Shown: piece by piece, positions 1 to 10,030 of the stretch
Position numbering within the stretch: position 1 is the stretch's first letter
How the letters are laid out: every line of letters starts with the position of its first letter
Origin: Streptomyces sp. Mut1
GTDB taxonomy: Bacteria > Actinomycetota > Actinomycetes > Streptomycetales > Streptomycetaceae
Direction: 5' to 3'
Length of the DNA: 64,000 nt
NCBI RefSeq assembly: GCF_030719295.1
Contig: NZ_CP120997.1
Location: forward strand, 2,860,001-2,924,000
The notes under the pieces: model-generated
The model's database searches: none
Seen by the model: only the letters and a program-made list of their open reading frames with translations
What the model was told of the DNA's origin: nothing
Translations under genes and position numbers: made by a program

Positions 1-249
1 TTGCCTTTCGGCTGATTCGACTTTATCAGAAGCGTTTCGGCCGACCTAATCGGCTTCAACTCGCTGAGATTGGGAATCGATGGCTCTGCGGAAATTTGAT
101 TTCCGACCGGAGCGAGACAGATATTAACTGTCGGGGCCCGAACCTGTCCAGTTCGAGGCAACCGTTAAAATCTACCTCCCCCACTTCGCCGTGTCAACGG
201 TTTTTTGGGGCGAGGAGGAGACTAGCAGGTCAGCGACGGCGTATGCACA
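1..249. other. AT-rich noncoding edge segment with inverted repeats
   Basis: I see no convincing gene here. The segment is much less GC-rich than the rest of the window. It contains a perfect 7-bp inverted repeat (CGGAAAT at 89-95 and ATTTCCG at 99-105) and shorter ones at 40-54 (GCCGA/TCGGC). A third pair, AACCGTT at 160-166 and AACGGTT at 196-202, runs into a T-tract (201-206), so it could act as a weak plus-strand terminator. It lies downstream of the SpoIIM-like gene stop. It may be the end of a feature outside the window. Confidence 0.4.
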
Positions 250-1257
250 TCAGGCGGCCACCGGCAGCTCGGCACTTCGTTCGACGGCGTCCACGTCCCC
301 CGCCTCACCCGCTCGGGCGGCTCGGCCGCCCAGGACGTAGACGTACGCGAGGAAGAGCACCTCGGCAGCTGTGCCCAGGGTGATCCGGGCCCAGGTCGGA
401 AGGCCGGACGGGGTCACAAAGGCTTCGATGATCCCCGAGACGAACAGGACGAGCGCCAGGCCGATGGCCATGCCCACGGCGGCTCGTCCCCGCTGTGCCA
501 GGGCCGCTCGGCGCGTCCGAGGGCCGGGGTCGATGACCGTCCAGCCGAGGCGCAGGCCCGTACCCGCGGCGACGAAGACGGCCGTCAGCTCCAGCAGGCC
601 GTGGGGAAGGACCAGCCCGAGGAACGTGTCGAGGCGGCCGGCCGAGGACATCAGCCCGATGCCGACCGCCAGGTTCACCACGTTGACGAAGAGGATCCAG
701 ATCACCGGGACGCAGAGGAACGCGCCCAGCACCAGGCACATGGCGGCGGCCTGCGCGTTGTTCGTCCAGACCTGTGCCGCGAAGGAAGTCGCCGGGTGGC
801 TGGAGTAGTACGTCTCGTACTCGCCACCCGGACTCGTCATGCGACGGAGGTCGTCCGGAGCGGCGATGGTCGCCTGGACCTCCGGATGCGCGGCGATCCA
901 CCAGCCCATCAGCGCGGCCAGGAGCGTGGAGAGGACAGCGGTCGGTATCCACCAGTGGCGGGAGCGGTAGACGGCCGCGGGGAATCCCGCGGTGAGGAAG
1001 CGCGCCGCGTCGCGCCAGGACGCTCGGCGGGTACCGGTCACCGTGGCACGGGCTCGGGCCACCAGCTGCGTGAGCCGCGCGACGAGCAGCGGGTCGGGGG
1101 CGCTGGAATGGATCAGGGACAGGTGCGTGGCCGTGCGCTGGTAGAGGTCGACGAGTTCGTCCGCTTCCGCGCCCGTCAGCCGGCGCCCACGGCGCAGGAG
1201 GTGGTCCAGCCGGTCCCACTCGGCGCGGTGGGCGTTGACGAAGACATCGAGGTCCAT
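250..1257 (-). CDS. SpoIIM (DUF95) family integral membrane protein
   Basis: This 335-residue protein belongs to the stage II sporulation protein M / DUF95 family. After a soluble helical N-terminus of about 100 residues it has five hydrophobic stretches, including WWIPTAVLSTLLAALMGWW, and a family-typical PHGLLEL motif at the start of a later helix. I chose the ATG at 1255-1257 (MDLDVFVNAH) because upstream in-frame sequence is low-complexity and runs across the divergent RDD gene. In actinobacteria SpoIIM-like and RDD proteins are usually neighbours; here they are divergent with a 114-bp gap that must hold both promoters. The exact function is unknown; a role in membrane remodelling or envelope transport is only inferred. 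Confidence 0.88.
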   Translation of the reverse strand: MDLDVFVNAHRAEWDRLDHLLRRGRRLTGAEADELVDLYQRTATHLSLIHSSAPDPLLVARLTQLVARARATVTGTRRASWRDAARFLTAGFPAAVYRSRHWWIPTAVLSTLLAALMGWWIAAHPEVQATIAAPDDLRRMTSPGGEYETYYSSHPATSFAAQVWTNNAQAAAMCLVLGAFLCVPVIWILFVNVVNLAVGIGLMSSAGRLDTFLGLVLPHGLLELTAVFVAAGTGLRLGWTVIDPGPRTRRAALAQRGRAAVGMAIGLALVLFVSGIIEAFVTPSGLPTWARITLGTAAEVLFLAYVYVLGGRAARAGEAGDVDAVERSAELPVAA

Positions 1258-1371
1258 GATCGGCTGCGGCTCCAGGCAGGGTGTGTACCGGTCCGTCCAA
1301 CTGCGGCGTTGCGGGCCAGCTTGGCAGACTGTGGGTCCGCGGGGCAGGGGCCTTCGGTGAGGGGTGGGGCG

Positions 1372-2412
1372 ATGAGTGAGCTCGTGACCGGGGACGCGGT
1401 CGTACTGGGGCTGCGGCCGGCGAAACTGCCGAGCCGGGCGCTGGCTCTGGCCATCGACCTGATCGTGGTGGGAACGGTGTTCGGCCTGGTCGTGTTCGTT
1501 CTCGCCATCGTCTCCGCCTCGCTGGACGAAGCGGCCATCGCGGCGGTGTCCGTCGCTGCCTTCCTGCTGGTTCTCGTGGGTGGGCCGATCGCGGTCGAGA
1601 CGCTCAGCCACGGACGTTCGCTGGGCAAGCTGGCCTGCGGGCTGCGCGTCGTACGGGACGACGGCGGCCCCATACGGTTCCGGCACGCGCTGGTGCGCGG
1701 GGCGATGGCGGTCGTGGAGATCCTGATGACGCTCGGCGTCGTCGCCTCCATCGCGTCGTTGGTGTCGGCGCGTGGCCGGCGGCTCGGTGACGTCTTCGCG
1801 GGGACGCTCGTCGTACGGGAACGGGTGCCGGCGGGCCGGGCAGCGGCTGTTCCGCCGCCTCCGCCTTGGCTGGTAGGGCGGTTCGCCGGTCTGGATCTCT
1901 CAGGAGTTCCGGACGATCTGTGGCTCGCGGTGCGGCAGTACCTGACGCGGATGCATCAACTCGATGCCGACGTGGGCCGGAGCATGGCGGAGCGGCTCGG
2001 CGGGGAGGTCGCCGCGCGGACCGGGCTTCCGGCTCCGGCGGGCGTACCGGCTTCCGCGTACCTGGCTGCCGTGGTGCACGAGCGGCAGGTGCGGGACGCG
2101 CGACGGGCGTGGGAGGCCGCGGCCCGCGAGGCGACGCGGGGCTCCGCCGGTCCCGGGCCGATGAGCATGCCGGGAGGAGGGTCTGTGGGCGGCGAACCGG
2201 GCGGCGGGTTCGGCCGGTATCCGGGCGGGCCGGCCGGCCCGGTAACACCACCTGAGCACCCGGGGGCCGCCGTCGGTCCGCCCGTCGGCATGGTGCCTGG
2301 TCCCATCGGCATGGTGTCCGACGGAGCCCCGGGGTCTGGCGCCGATGCGGCTGCCGGTAGCGGAGGGGCGGCCGGGCGGCCGTCCGCCACCGGGTTCGTG
2401 CCGCCCTCCTAG
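1372..2412 (+). CDS. RDD family membrane protein
   Basis: This 346-residue protein has the RDD domain in its first half. Three membrane segments lie at about residues 25-50, 58-82 and 108-130. The signature Arg/Asp residues appear in SRALALAIDLIV and RRLGDVFAGTLVV. The last 60 or so residues are Gly/Pro/Ala-rich and probably disordered. The start is the ATG at 1372, following the divergent promoter region shared with the SpoIIM-like gene. RDD proteins are implicated in transport or Na+/H+ exchange, but the substrate cannot be read from sequence. The stop codon abuts a MITE-like inverted-repeat element beginning at 2416. Confidence 0.88.
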   Translation: MSELVTGDAVVLGLRPAKLPSRALALAIDLIVVGTVFGLVVFVLAIVSASLDEAAIAAVSVAAFLLVLVGGPIAVETLSHGRSLGKLACGLRVVRDDGGPIRFRHALVRGAMAVVEILMTLGVVASIASLVSARGRRLGDVFAGTLVVRERVPAGRAAAVPPPPPWLVGRFAGLDLSGVPDDLWLAVRQYLTRMHQLDADVGRSMAERLGGEVAARTGLPAPAGVPASAYLAAVVHERQVRDARRAWEAAAREATRGSAGPGPMSMPGGGSVGGEPGGGFGRYPGGPAGPVTPPEHPGAAVGPPVGMVPGPIGMVSDGAPGSGADAAAGSGGAAGRPSATGFVPPS

Positions 2413-2415
2413 GAC

Positions 2416-2620
2416 GTGTCCGCGAAATCCCGTCGTACGCCCGAAGTGCGCGGCCTGCGGCGTCTGGTGATTCCCCAAGTTCTGGGCGCCCTCCAACAGG
2501 GGAGACCCCACTCCTCTGCGTGCCGGCCGGAATCCCTCGTATTGGACTTACTTGGGGTTTCGGCCGGTGCGGCGAGAGCGCCTGCCAGGCGTCGCGGGCC
2601 GGACGGGACTTCGCGGACAC
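2416..2620. mobile_element. MITE-like element with 19-bp terminal inverted repeats
   Basis: A left arm at 2416-2434 (GTGTCCGCGAAATCCCGTC) is matched by an inverted arm at 2602-2620 with 18 of 19 positions identical. Partial inverted similarity continues inward (GGCCTGCGGCGTCTGG against GGCCCGCGACGCCTGG). The roughly 205-bp interval has no coding capacity for a transposase. This is the form of a non-autonomous miniature transposable element or an IS remnant. I do not see a clear target-site duplication. It inserted 4 nt after the RDD stop codon. Confidence 0.55.
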
Positions 2621-2790
2621 CGCCCAGGTCGTGTCGCGTCAGCCGCGGGCCGCGGCCGTCACTCCATCGAGCGGGTTTCCTGCACAGCCCCCGAACTCCC
2701 CGGCCTCCAGCAGCTTCCGGGCGCCTGCGCCTCGGTGTTCACCCCCTCGGCCTCGGACCCTGATCGCGGGCGATTCCCCTTCCGGTCCGG
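2621..2790. other. convergent intergenic spacer
   Basis: This sequence separates the element end from the stop of the minus-strand gene at 2791-3402. I see no ORF with coding character and no strong terminator hairpin in it. Confidence 0.4.
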
Positions 2791-3402
2791 CTACCGCTCG
2801 GAGGGTGGGGACTCCAGTTCCTCGAGCTCGACTCCTGGGGCCGACAGAACCACGTCCCCGGCCAGATGGACGGTGTACCTCTCGCCCGTGTCCAGGGCGC
2901 TGACCTGGTATTCGTCCACCTTCAGGGGTCCGTTGTCAGTGGGGTGCGCTTCACTGTTCACCAGGGCCCAGGACTGGTCGAGCGTGCGGGGGGCGAGGAC
3001 CGGATCCGTGAAGGTGACGACCCGGAGGCGGGTTGCCGGAGAAGTGGGGGTGAGGCGCAGCAGACGAGCGGTCGCGACGAGGAAGGCGGGGGACGTGCCG
3101 TTGAAGGCGTGGGCGCGGACATTGCCTTCGGTGGCGTGAGCACCCGTCGGGTCGGTACGGACCCAGGTGAGCCCTTCGAGGGCGGCACCGCGGACCTGCC
3201 AGTCGGCGGCATGGAGTTCGAGACGGATGGGGCGGCCGAGTTCATCCAGGGTGAGGTCGACGGATCCCAGGTGACTGCCGGACGGGGCAGTCGTTTGGGA
3301 GATGTAGCGCCAGCCGGAAGGGCCGGGCGCGCAGTGGAAGTGTTCTTCGCCGAGGGGGGTGTGGTCATGAAGATCGTGGAGCGAATATCGGCCGCGGGGC
3401 AT
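2791..3402 (-). CDS. uncharacterised protein, 203 aa
   Basis: I do not recognise a named family. The ATG at 3400-3402 gives a 203-residue soluble protein beginning MPRGRYSLHDLHDHTPLGEE. An upstream in-frame extension to 3588 exists but looks noncoding. The sequence is beta-rich with no signal peptide or membrane segment. The middle contains SVDLTLDELGRPIRLELH and a C-terminal acidic stretch LEELES. It lies 277 bp downstream of ahcY on the same strand and is probably transcribed separately. Third-position GC bias supports a real gene. Confidence 0.7.
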   Translation of the reverse strand: MPRGRYSLHDLHDHTPLGEEHFHCAPGPSGWRYISQTTAPSGSHLGSVDLTLDELGRPIRLELHAADWQVRGAALEGLTWVRTDPTGAHATEGNVRAHAFNGTSPAFLVATARLLRLTPTSPATRLRVVTFTDPVLAPRTLDQSWALVNSEAHPTDNGPLKVDEYQVSALDTGERYTVHLAGDVVLSAPGVELEELESPPSER

Positions 3403-3679
3403 GGGGTCCTTCGGGTTCCTCAGGTCGTGCGGGTGCGGTACGGCGCAGGCCCCCGACACGGGGGTGCGGGGGCCTGCGTTCGTCGCTGCTGCTGATCGGT
3501 CCGGACTGCTGAGTGTCCGGTACTGCTGAATCGCCCCGGGCTGCGGGGTCCGCCGGTGACCGGTCACCTGCGGACCACCGCGGCGCATGGCGGGAGCAGT
3601 CGGTACGGAGTCGAGCGGTACGGGTTCCGTGCCGGGGCAGCCTTGAGGGATCCGTCCCTACGGGGCTGTCCCCGGTGGA

Positions 3680-5137
<1,458 letters not shown>

Positions 5138-5182
5138 AACGGGCTGCTCCTCGTGGTGGAGTCGAGGGTGGGTAGGGCGGCT

Positions 5183-5271
5183 CTGCGGCAGCGGGCATAC
5201 GGATGCCCGGGAGCTCGCAGCGCAGTCCGTCGGAGGCCCTCTCTCCCTCGGCCGGTCCGGCGTACGGACCG
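5183..5271 (-). promoter_or_regulatory. structured ahcY leader; SAH-riboswitch-like fold possible
   Basis: Read on the minus strand, the leader has a 7-bp stem CGGTCCG/CGGACCG (5253-5259 with 5265-5271). Closer to the gene is a 7-bp stem CGGGCAT/ATGCCCG (5192-5198 with 5203-5209) with a 4-nt loop. That second hairpin sits inside CTGCG/CGCAG arms (5221-5225 and 5183-5187), and the segment GCGCTGCGA lies between. SAH riboswitches (Rfam RF01057) carry a similar GCGCUGC core before ahcY, but the rest of the consensus is not clearly met. Treat as a candidate structured leader only. Confidence 0.35.
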
Positions 5272-5405
5272 ATCGACCGCCATCAGCAGCGACGTCTGAC
5301 ACTGCCGTCGAATCTACACCGAACGGCGCAGCCGCTCCCAGTCCGCCGGGGCTGAACCGGGGCGGGAGCGGCTGTACGGAGTACGCGATGGCGTGTCCGG
5401 TGCGG

Positions 5406-6476
5406 TCAGTGGCCGGATTCCGTCGGGTCCGACGGGGTGGCCGGGGTATCGGTGGCTCCGGGCTCGGGGGCTCCCGGTTCCGGGGCCTCCGGGCCGGGGG
5501 TGGTGGCCCCCTCGTCGGGGGTGCCGCCCGGGGTCTTGGCGGGATTGGTGCCGGCCGCGGCGGCCGCCTCGTTGTAGATGTCCGGTTCCAGGTAGATCAC
5601 CCGGGCGATCGGGACGGCCTCCCGGATGCGGGACTCGGCGGCGTTGATGGCGTTGGCGACCTCGCCGGCGGTGTCGTCGTGCTGGACCGCGATCTTGGCG
5701 GCGACCAGCAGTTCTTCCGGACCGAGGTGGAGGGTGCGCATGTGGATGATGCCCGTGACGGTGTCACCGTCGACGACCGCGGCCTTGATCCTGTCGACCT
5801 GGTCGGTGCCGGCGGCCTCGCCGAGCAGCAGGGACTTGGTCTCGGCGGCCAGGACGATCGCGATGGCGATCAGCAGGATGCCGATGCAGAGGGTGCCGAT
5901 GCCGTCCCACACACCGTCGCCGGTGCCGATGGCCAGGCCGACGCCTGCGAGGGCGAGCACCAGACCGATGAGCGCGCCGAAGTCCTCCAGCAGCACGACG
6001 GGGAGTTCCGGGGCCTTCGCGCGGCGGATGAAGTCCGTCCAGCTGAGCGAGCCGCGGGTCTGGTTGGACTCCTTGATCGCCGTACGGAAGGAGAATCCCT
6101 CGGCGATGATCGCGAAGACCAGCACGCCGACCGGCCAGTACCAGGACTCCAGCGCGTGGGGGTGCTTGATCTTCTCGTAGCCCTCGTAGACCGCGAACAT
6201 GCCGCCGACGGAGAACAGGACGATGGAGACGAGGAAGGCGTAGATGTAGCGTTCGCGGCCGTACCCGAAGGGGTGCTGGGGAGTGGCCTCGCGCTGGGCC
6301 TTCTTGCCGCCGAGAAGCAGGAGGCCCTGGTTGCCGGAGTCGGCGAGCGAGTGGACGCTCTCCGCGAGCATCGACGAGGAGCCGCTGAACAGGAACGCGA
6401 CGAATTTGGCCACTGCGATCGCGAGGTTGGCGCCGAGTGCCGCCACGATCGCCTTGGTTCCGCCTGACGCACTCAT
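5406..6476 (-). CDS. cation diffusion facilitator family transporter
   Basis: This 356-residue CDF-type divalent-metal/proton antiporter has about six membrane helices. The HSLADSGNQ motif in helix II supplies the metal-site His and Asp, and EDFGALIG in helix V resembles the ZNT9-like subgroup. A cytoplasmic C-terminal domain follows (about residues 225-300). The last 55 residues are Pro/Gly/Thr/Glu-rich and probably disordered, unusual for the core family. The ATG at 6474-6476 (MSASGG) was chosen because it fits the start of helix I. Metal specificity cannot be determined. It lies 90 bp downstream of manA, separated by a 17-bp perfect hairpin, so it is probably expressed separately. Confidence 0.9.
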   Translation of the reverse strand: MSASGGTKAIVAALGANLAIAVAKFVAFLFSGSSSMLAESVHSLADSGNQGLLLLGGKKAQREATPQHPFGYGRERYIYAFLVSIVLFSVGGMFAVYEGYEKIKHPHALESWYWPVGVLVFAIIAEGFSFRTAIKESNQTRGSLSWTDFIRRAKAPELPVVLLEDFGALIGLVLALAGVGLAIGTGDGVWDGIGTLCIGILLIAIAIVLAAETKSLLLGEAAGTDQVDRIKAAVVDGDTVTGIIHMRTLHLGPEELLVAAKIAVQHDDTAGEVANAINAAESRIREAVPIARVIYLEPDIYNEAAAAAGTNPAKTPGGTPDEGATTPGPEAPEPGAPEPGATDTPATPSDPTESGH

Positions 6477-6515
6477 GGGTGCTTGGTGTCCCTTCCTCGG
6501 TGCTGCGGCTCCGGC

Positions 6516-6560
6516 GTCCGCGGTACGGCGGCACATTGTTGCAGCCGCCGTACCGCGGAC
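6516..6560 (-). terminator. 17-bp perfect hairpin between manA and the CDF gene
   Basis: GTCCGCGGTACGGCGGC at 6516-6532 is the exact reverse complement of 6544-6560, leaving an 11-nt loop. It starts 6 nt after the manA stop. There is no T-tract, which is common for Streptomyces terminators. Confidence 0.7.
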
Positions 6561-6566
6561 GGTACG

Positions 6567-7778
6567 TCAGGCCACCACTGTGGCCCGGAACAGCGTGCCC
6601 GCTCCGGACACCCGGACCGGCTCGCCCGCCGGTACGAACACCGACTCGCCGGGGCCGAGACCGAGCTCGCCGGCGCGCGGGGCGCCCGCCGTGCAGAGCA
6701 GGATCTGGGGCGTGGGCGCGGTCAGGTCGACGGGGGCGGCGCCGGGCGACAGGTCGAAGCGCGAGAGGCGGAACTCGTCGGCCGGTGTCTCGTACAGCTC
6801 CTCGCCGGAGGCCGACGCCTCGGGGCGCAGGATTCCCGGATCTGTCGCCTCGAAACGGACGATGCGCAGGAGTTCGGGGACATCGATGTGCTTGGGCGTC
6901 AGGCCGCAGCGCAGCACGTTGTCGGAGTTGGCCATGATCTCGACGCCGAGGCCGTCGAGGTACGCGTGCGGCACGCCGGCGCCGAGGAACAGGGCCTCGC
7001 CGGGCTGGAGCCGCACGTAGTTGAGCAGCATGGCCGCGACGACTCCGGCGTCGCCCGGGAAGTGGTGGGCGATGCGGGCGTACGGGGCGTAGGCGCCGCC
7101 GAGCCGTTCCGCGGCGGCCGCGGCGGCGGCCACCGTCTCGGCCATCTCGGCCGGGTCCGCGGTGAGGATCGCCGTCAGCACCTCGCGCAGGGCGCCCTCT
7201 TCGGGGTGGGCGCGCAGCAGATCGGCGTACGGCTTGAGGGAGTCGACGCCCAGGCCCTCCATCGCCTCGGCCGCCTCCAGCGGACGGCGGAATCCGCACA
7301 GGCCGTCGAAGGGGGTGAGCGCGCAGATCAGCTCGGGCTTGTGGTTGGCGTCCTTGTACGTGCGGTGCGGGGCGTCGATCGGGACGGACCGGCGCTCCTC
7401 GTCCGCGTACCCCGCCCGCGCCTGGTCCAGGTCCGGGTGGACCTGGAGGGAGAGGGGGGCGCCCGCGGCGAGCAGCTTCAGCAGGAAGGGGAGGCGCGGG
7501 CCGAACTTCTCCACGGTGGCCGCGCCGAGCTCACCGGCCGGGTCGGCGGCGATGACGTCGGTGAGGGCCTGTTCGGCGGGGGCCGACGCGGTGGTGCCGG
7601 TGGGGGTGGTGCCGGTGGGGGTGGTGCCGGTGCGGGTGATCCGGGAGGGGGCTCCGGGGTGGGCGCCCATCCACATCTCCGCCTGCGGCTCGCCGGTGGG
7701 GGCGACGCCGAGCAGGGCGGGGATCGCGGTGGTCGAGCCCCAGGCGTACGGGCGCACGGTGTTGGAGAGCCGGTCCAT
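6567..7778 (-). CDS. manA: mannose-6-phosphate isomerase, class I
   Basis: The enzyme interconverts fructose-6-phosphate and mannose-6-phosphate, the entry step to GDP-mannose. The 403-residue cupin protein shows the type I zinc-site segments: QVHPDLDQA, the HKPEL glutamate motif, and GVPHAYLDG with the C-terminal zinc His. The ATG at 7776-7778 gives the usual N-terminus (MDRLSNTVRPYAWGS). Residues about 70-90 contain a short Thr/Gly-rich insertion with repeated GTTPT, encoded by tandem 15-bp units near 7595-7635. It sits with SIS and manB genes on the same strand, consistent with a sugar-phosphate operon. Confidence 0.96.
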   Translation of the reverse strand: MDRLSNTVRPYAWGSTTAIPALLGVAPTGEPQAEMWMGAHPGAPSRITRTGTTPTGTTPTGTTASAPAEQALTDVIAADPAGELGAATVEKFGPRLPFLLKLLAAGAPLSLQVHPDLDQARAGYADEERRSVPIDAPHRTYKDANHKPELICALTPFDGLCGFRRPLEAAEAMEGLGVDSLKPYADLLRAHPEEGALREVLTAILTADPAEMAETVAAAAAAAERLGGAYAPYARIAHHFPGDAGVVAAMLLNYVRLQPGEALFLGAGVPHAYLDGLGVEIMANSDNVLRCGLTPKHIDVPELLRIVRFEATDPGILRPEASASGEELYETPADEFRLSRFDLSPGAAPVDLTAPTPQILLCTAGAPRAGELGLGPGESVFVPAGEPVRVSGAGTLFRATVVA

Positions 7779-7859
7779 GGAGTTTGTCCTTGTGCGTTGT
7801 TCTGGTGTGGTGCGAGGTGCTGCGGGAGCTTCGCGGTGCGCGGGGCTCCGTAGTCCGTT

Positions 7860-8996
7860 TCAGGCGCCGCCCTTTGCGGCGAGGGCCAGGTAGACCGCGG
7901 CGAAGTCGGTGACGGCCAGCAGCTCGGCGAGGGATTCGAGCGTGCTGCCCTCTTCCGGTTCGAGCTCGCTGATCGGCGTGTCGTGGCCCAGGGCCAGTTC
8001 GCGGGCCGCGGGGGCGGCGCTGAGGCCGCCGGTGGGGCGGTCGCGGAGCAGGACCACCCGGGCGTGCAGGGGTTCCGACTCGTCGACGCGGTCGCGGAAG
8101 AAGTCGTCCGGGTCCGCCCCGGCGGCGAACGCGCCCGCCAGCAGGCCCCCGTGCGCCGGGAGCGCCTCCGGGAGCACGGCGGCGAGGGCCGGGCGGCCCG
8201 ACAGCTCCGCCAGGACCGCGGCGAACCGGCGGCCGACCGGGCCGGCCGCGTCGCCCTCCGCCCAGATCAGCGGCAGGCTGTCCGCGAGCTCCGCGGCGAG
8301 GGTCTTGGCCGGGTTGCTGTACGTGGCGATGGCCGGTCCGCAGCGCTCCGCCGTACGGTCCAGGCGGTCGGCGACGCGTTGCAGTACGTCGGCGGGGGCG
8401 GTGACCAGGCCGACGCGGTCGAGCAGCGCGAGCAGCGGGGTGAGCAGGGCCCAGAGCGTGCCGGGGCCGGCGGCCGACGTCTCGGCGTCGTACTCGCCGT
8501 GCGGGGCGGATGCCATCGGTACGACGACGCCGTGCACCCCGTGGACCGCCTCCCGCAGCGGGGAGCGCAGGGGGGCGACGGCCACGACCGTGCAGCCGCG
8601 GCGGTACGCCTGCTCCGCGAGGAGGGCGAGGCCCGGTTCGGAACCGTCCGCCGTGGCGATGAGCAGCAGGTCGACGGAGCCGGCCCAGCCGGGCAGCGTC
8701 CAGCGCAGTGCGCCGGGGGCGGGGGCGACGCCGGTCGGGTGGATACGGGTGACCGGGGCGGAGGCGCCGGCGAGCGCGGCGATCAGGTCCGCGACGCCGG
8801 TCGCGGCGGTGCCGGGGCCGGCGACGAGGACGGCGCGGGGGCGGCCTTCCGGCTTCAGGTCCGTGATCCCGGCCTCCGTCGCGTGCCGGGCGGCGGTACG
8901 GACCCGGGCCCCGGCCTCGGCGGCGCCGCGGAGCAGACCGCGGCGGTCGGCTCGGGCCAGGGCTTCCGGGGCGTCGAGCAACGACTCGTCGAGCAT
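7860..8996 (-). CDS. SIS-domain sugar isomerase-like protein
   Basis: A 378-residue protein with sugar isomerase (SIS) folds, related to bifunctional phosphoglucose/phosphomannose isomerases. The first SIS phosphate-binding region is AVLVAGPGTAATGVADLIA (about residues 55-73); the second half carries VGRRFAAVLAELSGRPA. In actinobacteria this gene is consistently placed between manA and manB, so a sugar-phosphate substrate is likely. Start ATG 8994-8996. Catalytic activity is not proven by motifs alone; it could instead be a sugar-phosphate sensor. Confidence 0.85.
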   Translation of the reverse strand: MLDESLLDAPEALARADRRGLLRGAAEAGARVRTAARHATEAGITDLKPEGRPRAVLVAGPGTAATGVADLIAALAGASAPVTRIHPTGVAPAPGALRWTLPGWAGSVDLLLIATADGSEPGLALLAEQAYRRGCTVVAVAPLRSPLREAVHGVHGVVVPMASAPHGEYDAETSAAGPGTLWALLTPLLALLDRVGLVTAPADVLQRVADRLDRTAERCGPAIATYSNPAKTLAAELADSLPLIWAEGDAAGPVGRRFAAVLAELSGRPALAAVLPEALPAHGGLLAGAFAAGADPDDFFRDRVDESEPLHARVVLLRDRPTGGLSAAPAARELALGHDTPISELEPEEGSTLESLAELLAVTDFAAVYLALAAKGGA

Positions 8997-9051
8997 GGGG
9001 ACGGTCCTCCGATCACATGCCGGTCACCGGCTGGTGCGGGTGGGCGGCCGG

Positions 9052-9234
9052 TTACGCGGGGCGGCGGGCCTCGTCGACGAGGAGTACGGGGATGCCGTCC
9101 CGTACCGGGTAGGCCAGGCCGCAGTCCTTGCCGGTGCAGACCAGTTCCGGGCTGTCGGCGGCCGACCTGTCGTCGAGCGGGGAGTGGCAGGCCGGGCAGG
9201 CCAGGATCTCCAGGAGGCCGGCTTCGAGCGGCAT
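9052..9234 (-). CDS. Trm112-like zinc-binding protein, 60 aa
   Basis: A short Trm112 family protein. The motifs [13 protein letters not shown] and [14 protein letters not shown] supply two Cys pairs for one zinc, followed by DGIPVLL. Eukaryotic and archaeal members activate methyltransferases; the bacterial role is unsettled. The 60-residue length is usual. It lies 55 bp upstream of the SIS gene on the same strand and downstream of the repeat array that separates it from manB. Confidence 0.9.
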   Translation of the reverse strand: MPLEAGLLEILACPACHSPLDDRSAADSPELVCTGKDCGLAYPVRDGIPVLLVDEARRPA

Positions 9235-9299
9235 GGGGTGGTCCCTTCGGGCGGGGTGGGGCGGTGGGGCGGGGTTCGGTGCGCTTGTGGCGGGGTCAG

Positions 9300-9990
9300 C
9301 CTACCGCTGGGGGGCTGGGGGGCGCCTGCGGCGGGCCCTTGTCCCCTCCCCGCCCCTTCCCGAAACCGGAGGCTCCGCCCCCGGGCCCCCGCGCCTCAAG
9401 CGCCGGCGGGGCTGGCAGTGGCCGCCAGCGGATTCGGGGCTCTGCCCCGCTCCCCGCTCCTCAAACGCCGGAGGGGCTGGAGGTGGACGAGGCCGATGGG
9501 CACGCCCGGCCAGGGATTCGGGGCTCTGCCCCGGACCCCGCTCCTCAAACGCCGGAGGGGCTGAGGGTGGCCGAAGGGGCCGGGACGGGGGTGGCCGGAC
9601 GGCCCCTGGGCCGTCCGGCGGGGCTGGGGTAGGCCCGGCGGGCCTGGGGTTGGCCGGACGGGGCTGGGCCGGCCCGGAGGGGCTGGGCCCGGCCCGGAGG
9701 GGCTGAGGGTGGCCGGAGGGGCCGGGGCGGGGGTGACCGGAACGGGCTTGGGCCGTCCGGCGGGGCTGGGGTAGGCCCGACGGGCCTGGGGTTGGCCGGA
9801 CGGGCCGGGGGTTGGCCGGACGGGGCTGGCCCCGGCCCGGAGGGGCTGGCCCCGGCACGGAGGGGCTGGCCCCGGCACGGAGGGGCTGGCCCCGGCCCGA
9901 CGGGCCCGGGGGTTTGATCACGCGCCTCCAACTACCGGATAGGCGCGAGTAGCCAGCGGGGCCGGGGTGGCCCGATCGGGCTGGGGGGGG
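9300..9990. repeat. array of G-rich palindromic and tandem intergenic repeats
   Basis: Three copies of a Streptomyces intergenic palindrome (roughly GGGGCTCTGCCCC then CTCAAACGCCGGAGGGGCTG) occur at about 9367-9413, 9431-9480 and 9514-9563. They are followed by many 18-24-bp units on the theme GGCCGGACGGGGCTGGGG, ending in near-identical tandem copies of GGAGGGGCTGGCCCCGGCAC (about 9839-9900). Apparent Pro/Arg-rich ORFs on the minus strand are translations of the repeats. The strand asymmetry (G-rich plus strand) is marked. No gene is supported between Trm112 and manB. Confidence 0.8.
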
Positions 9991-10030
9991 CGGAGGGGCT
10001 AGGGGGATGGACGGGTGGGTCGGTGGGTGG

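Noticed and set aside
150..200. tRNA T-arm-like GTTCGAG sequence
   Set aside because: No cloverleaf can be formed around it.
9301..9931. Long Pro/Arg-rich minus-strand ORFs over the repeat array
   Set aside because: They are translations of G-rich tandem repeats without start signals or coding bias.
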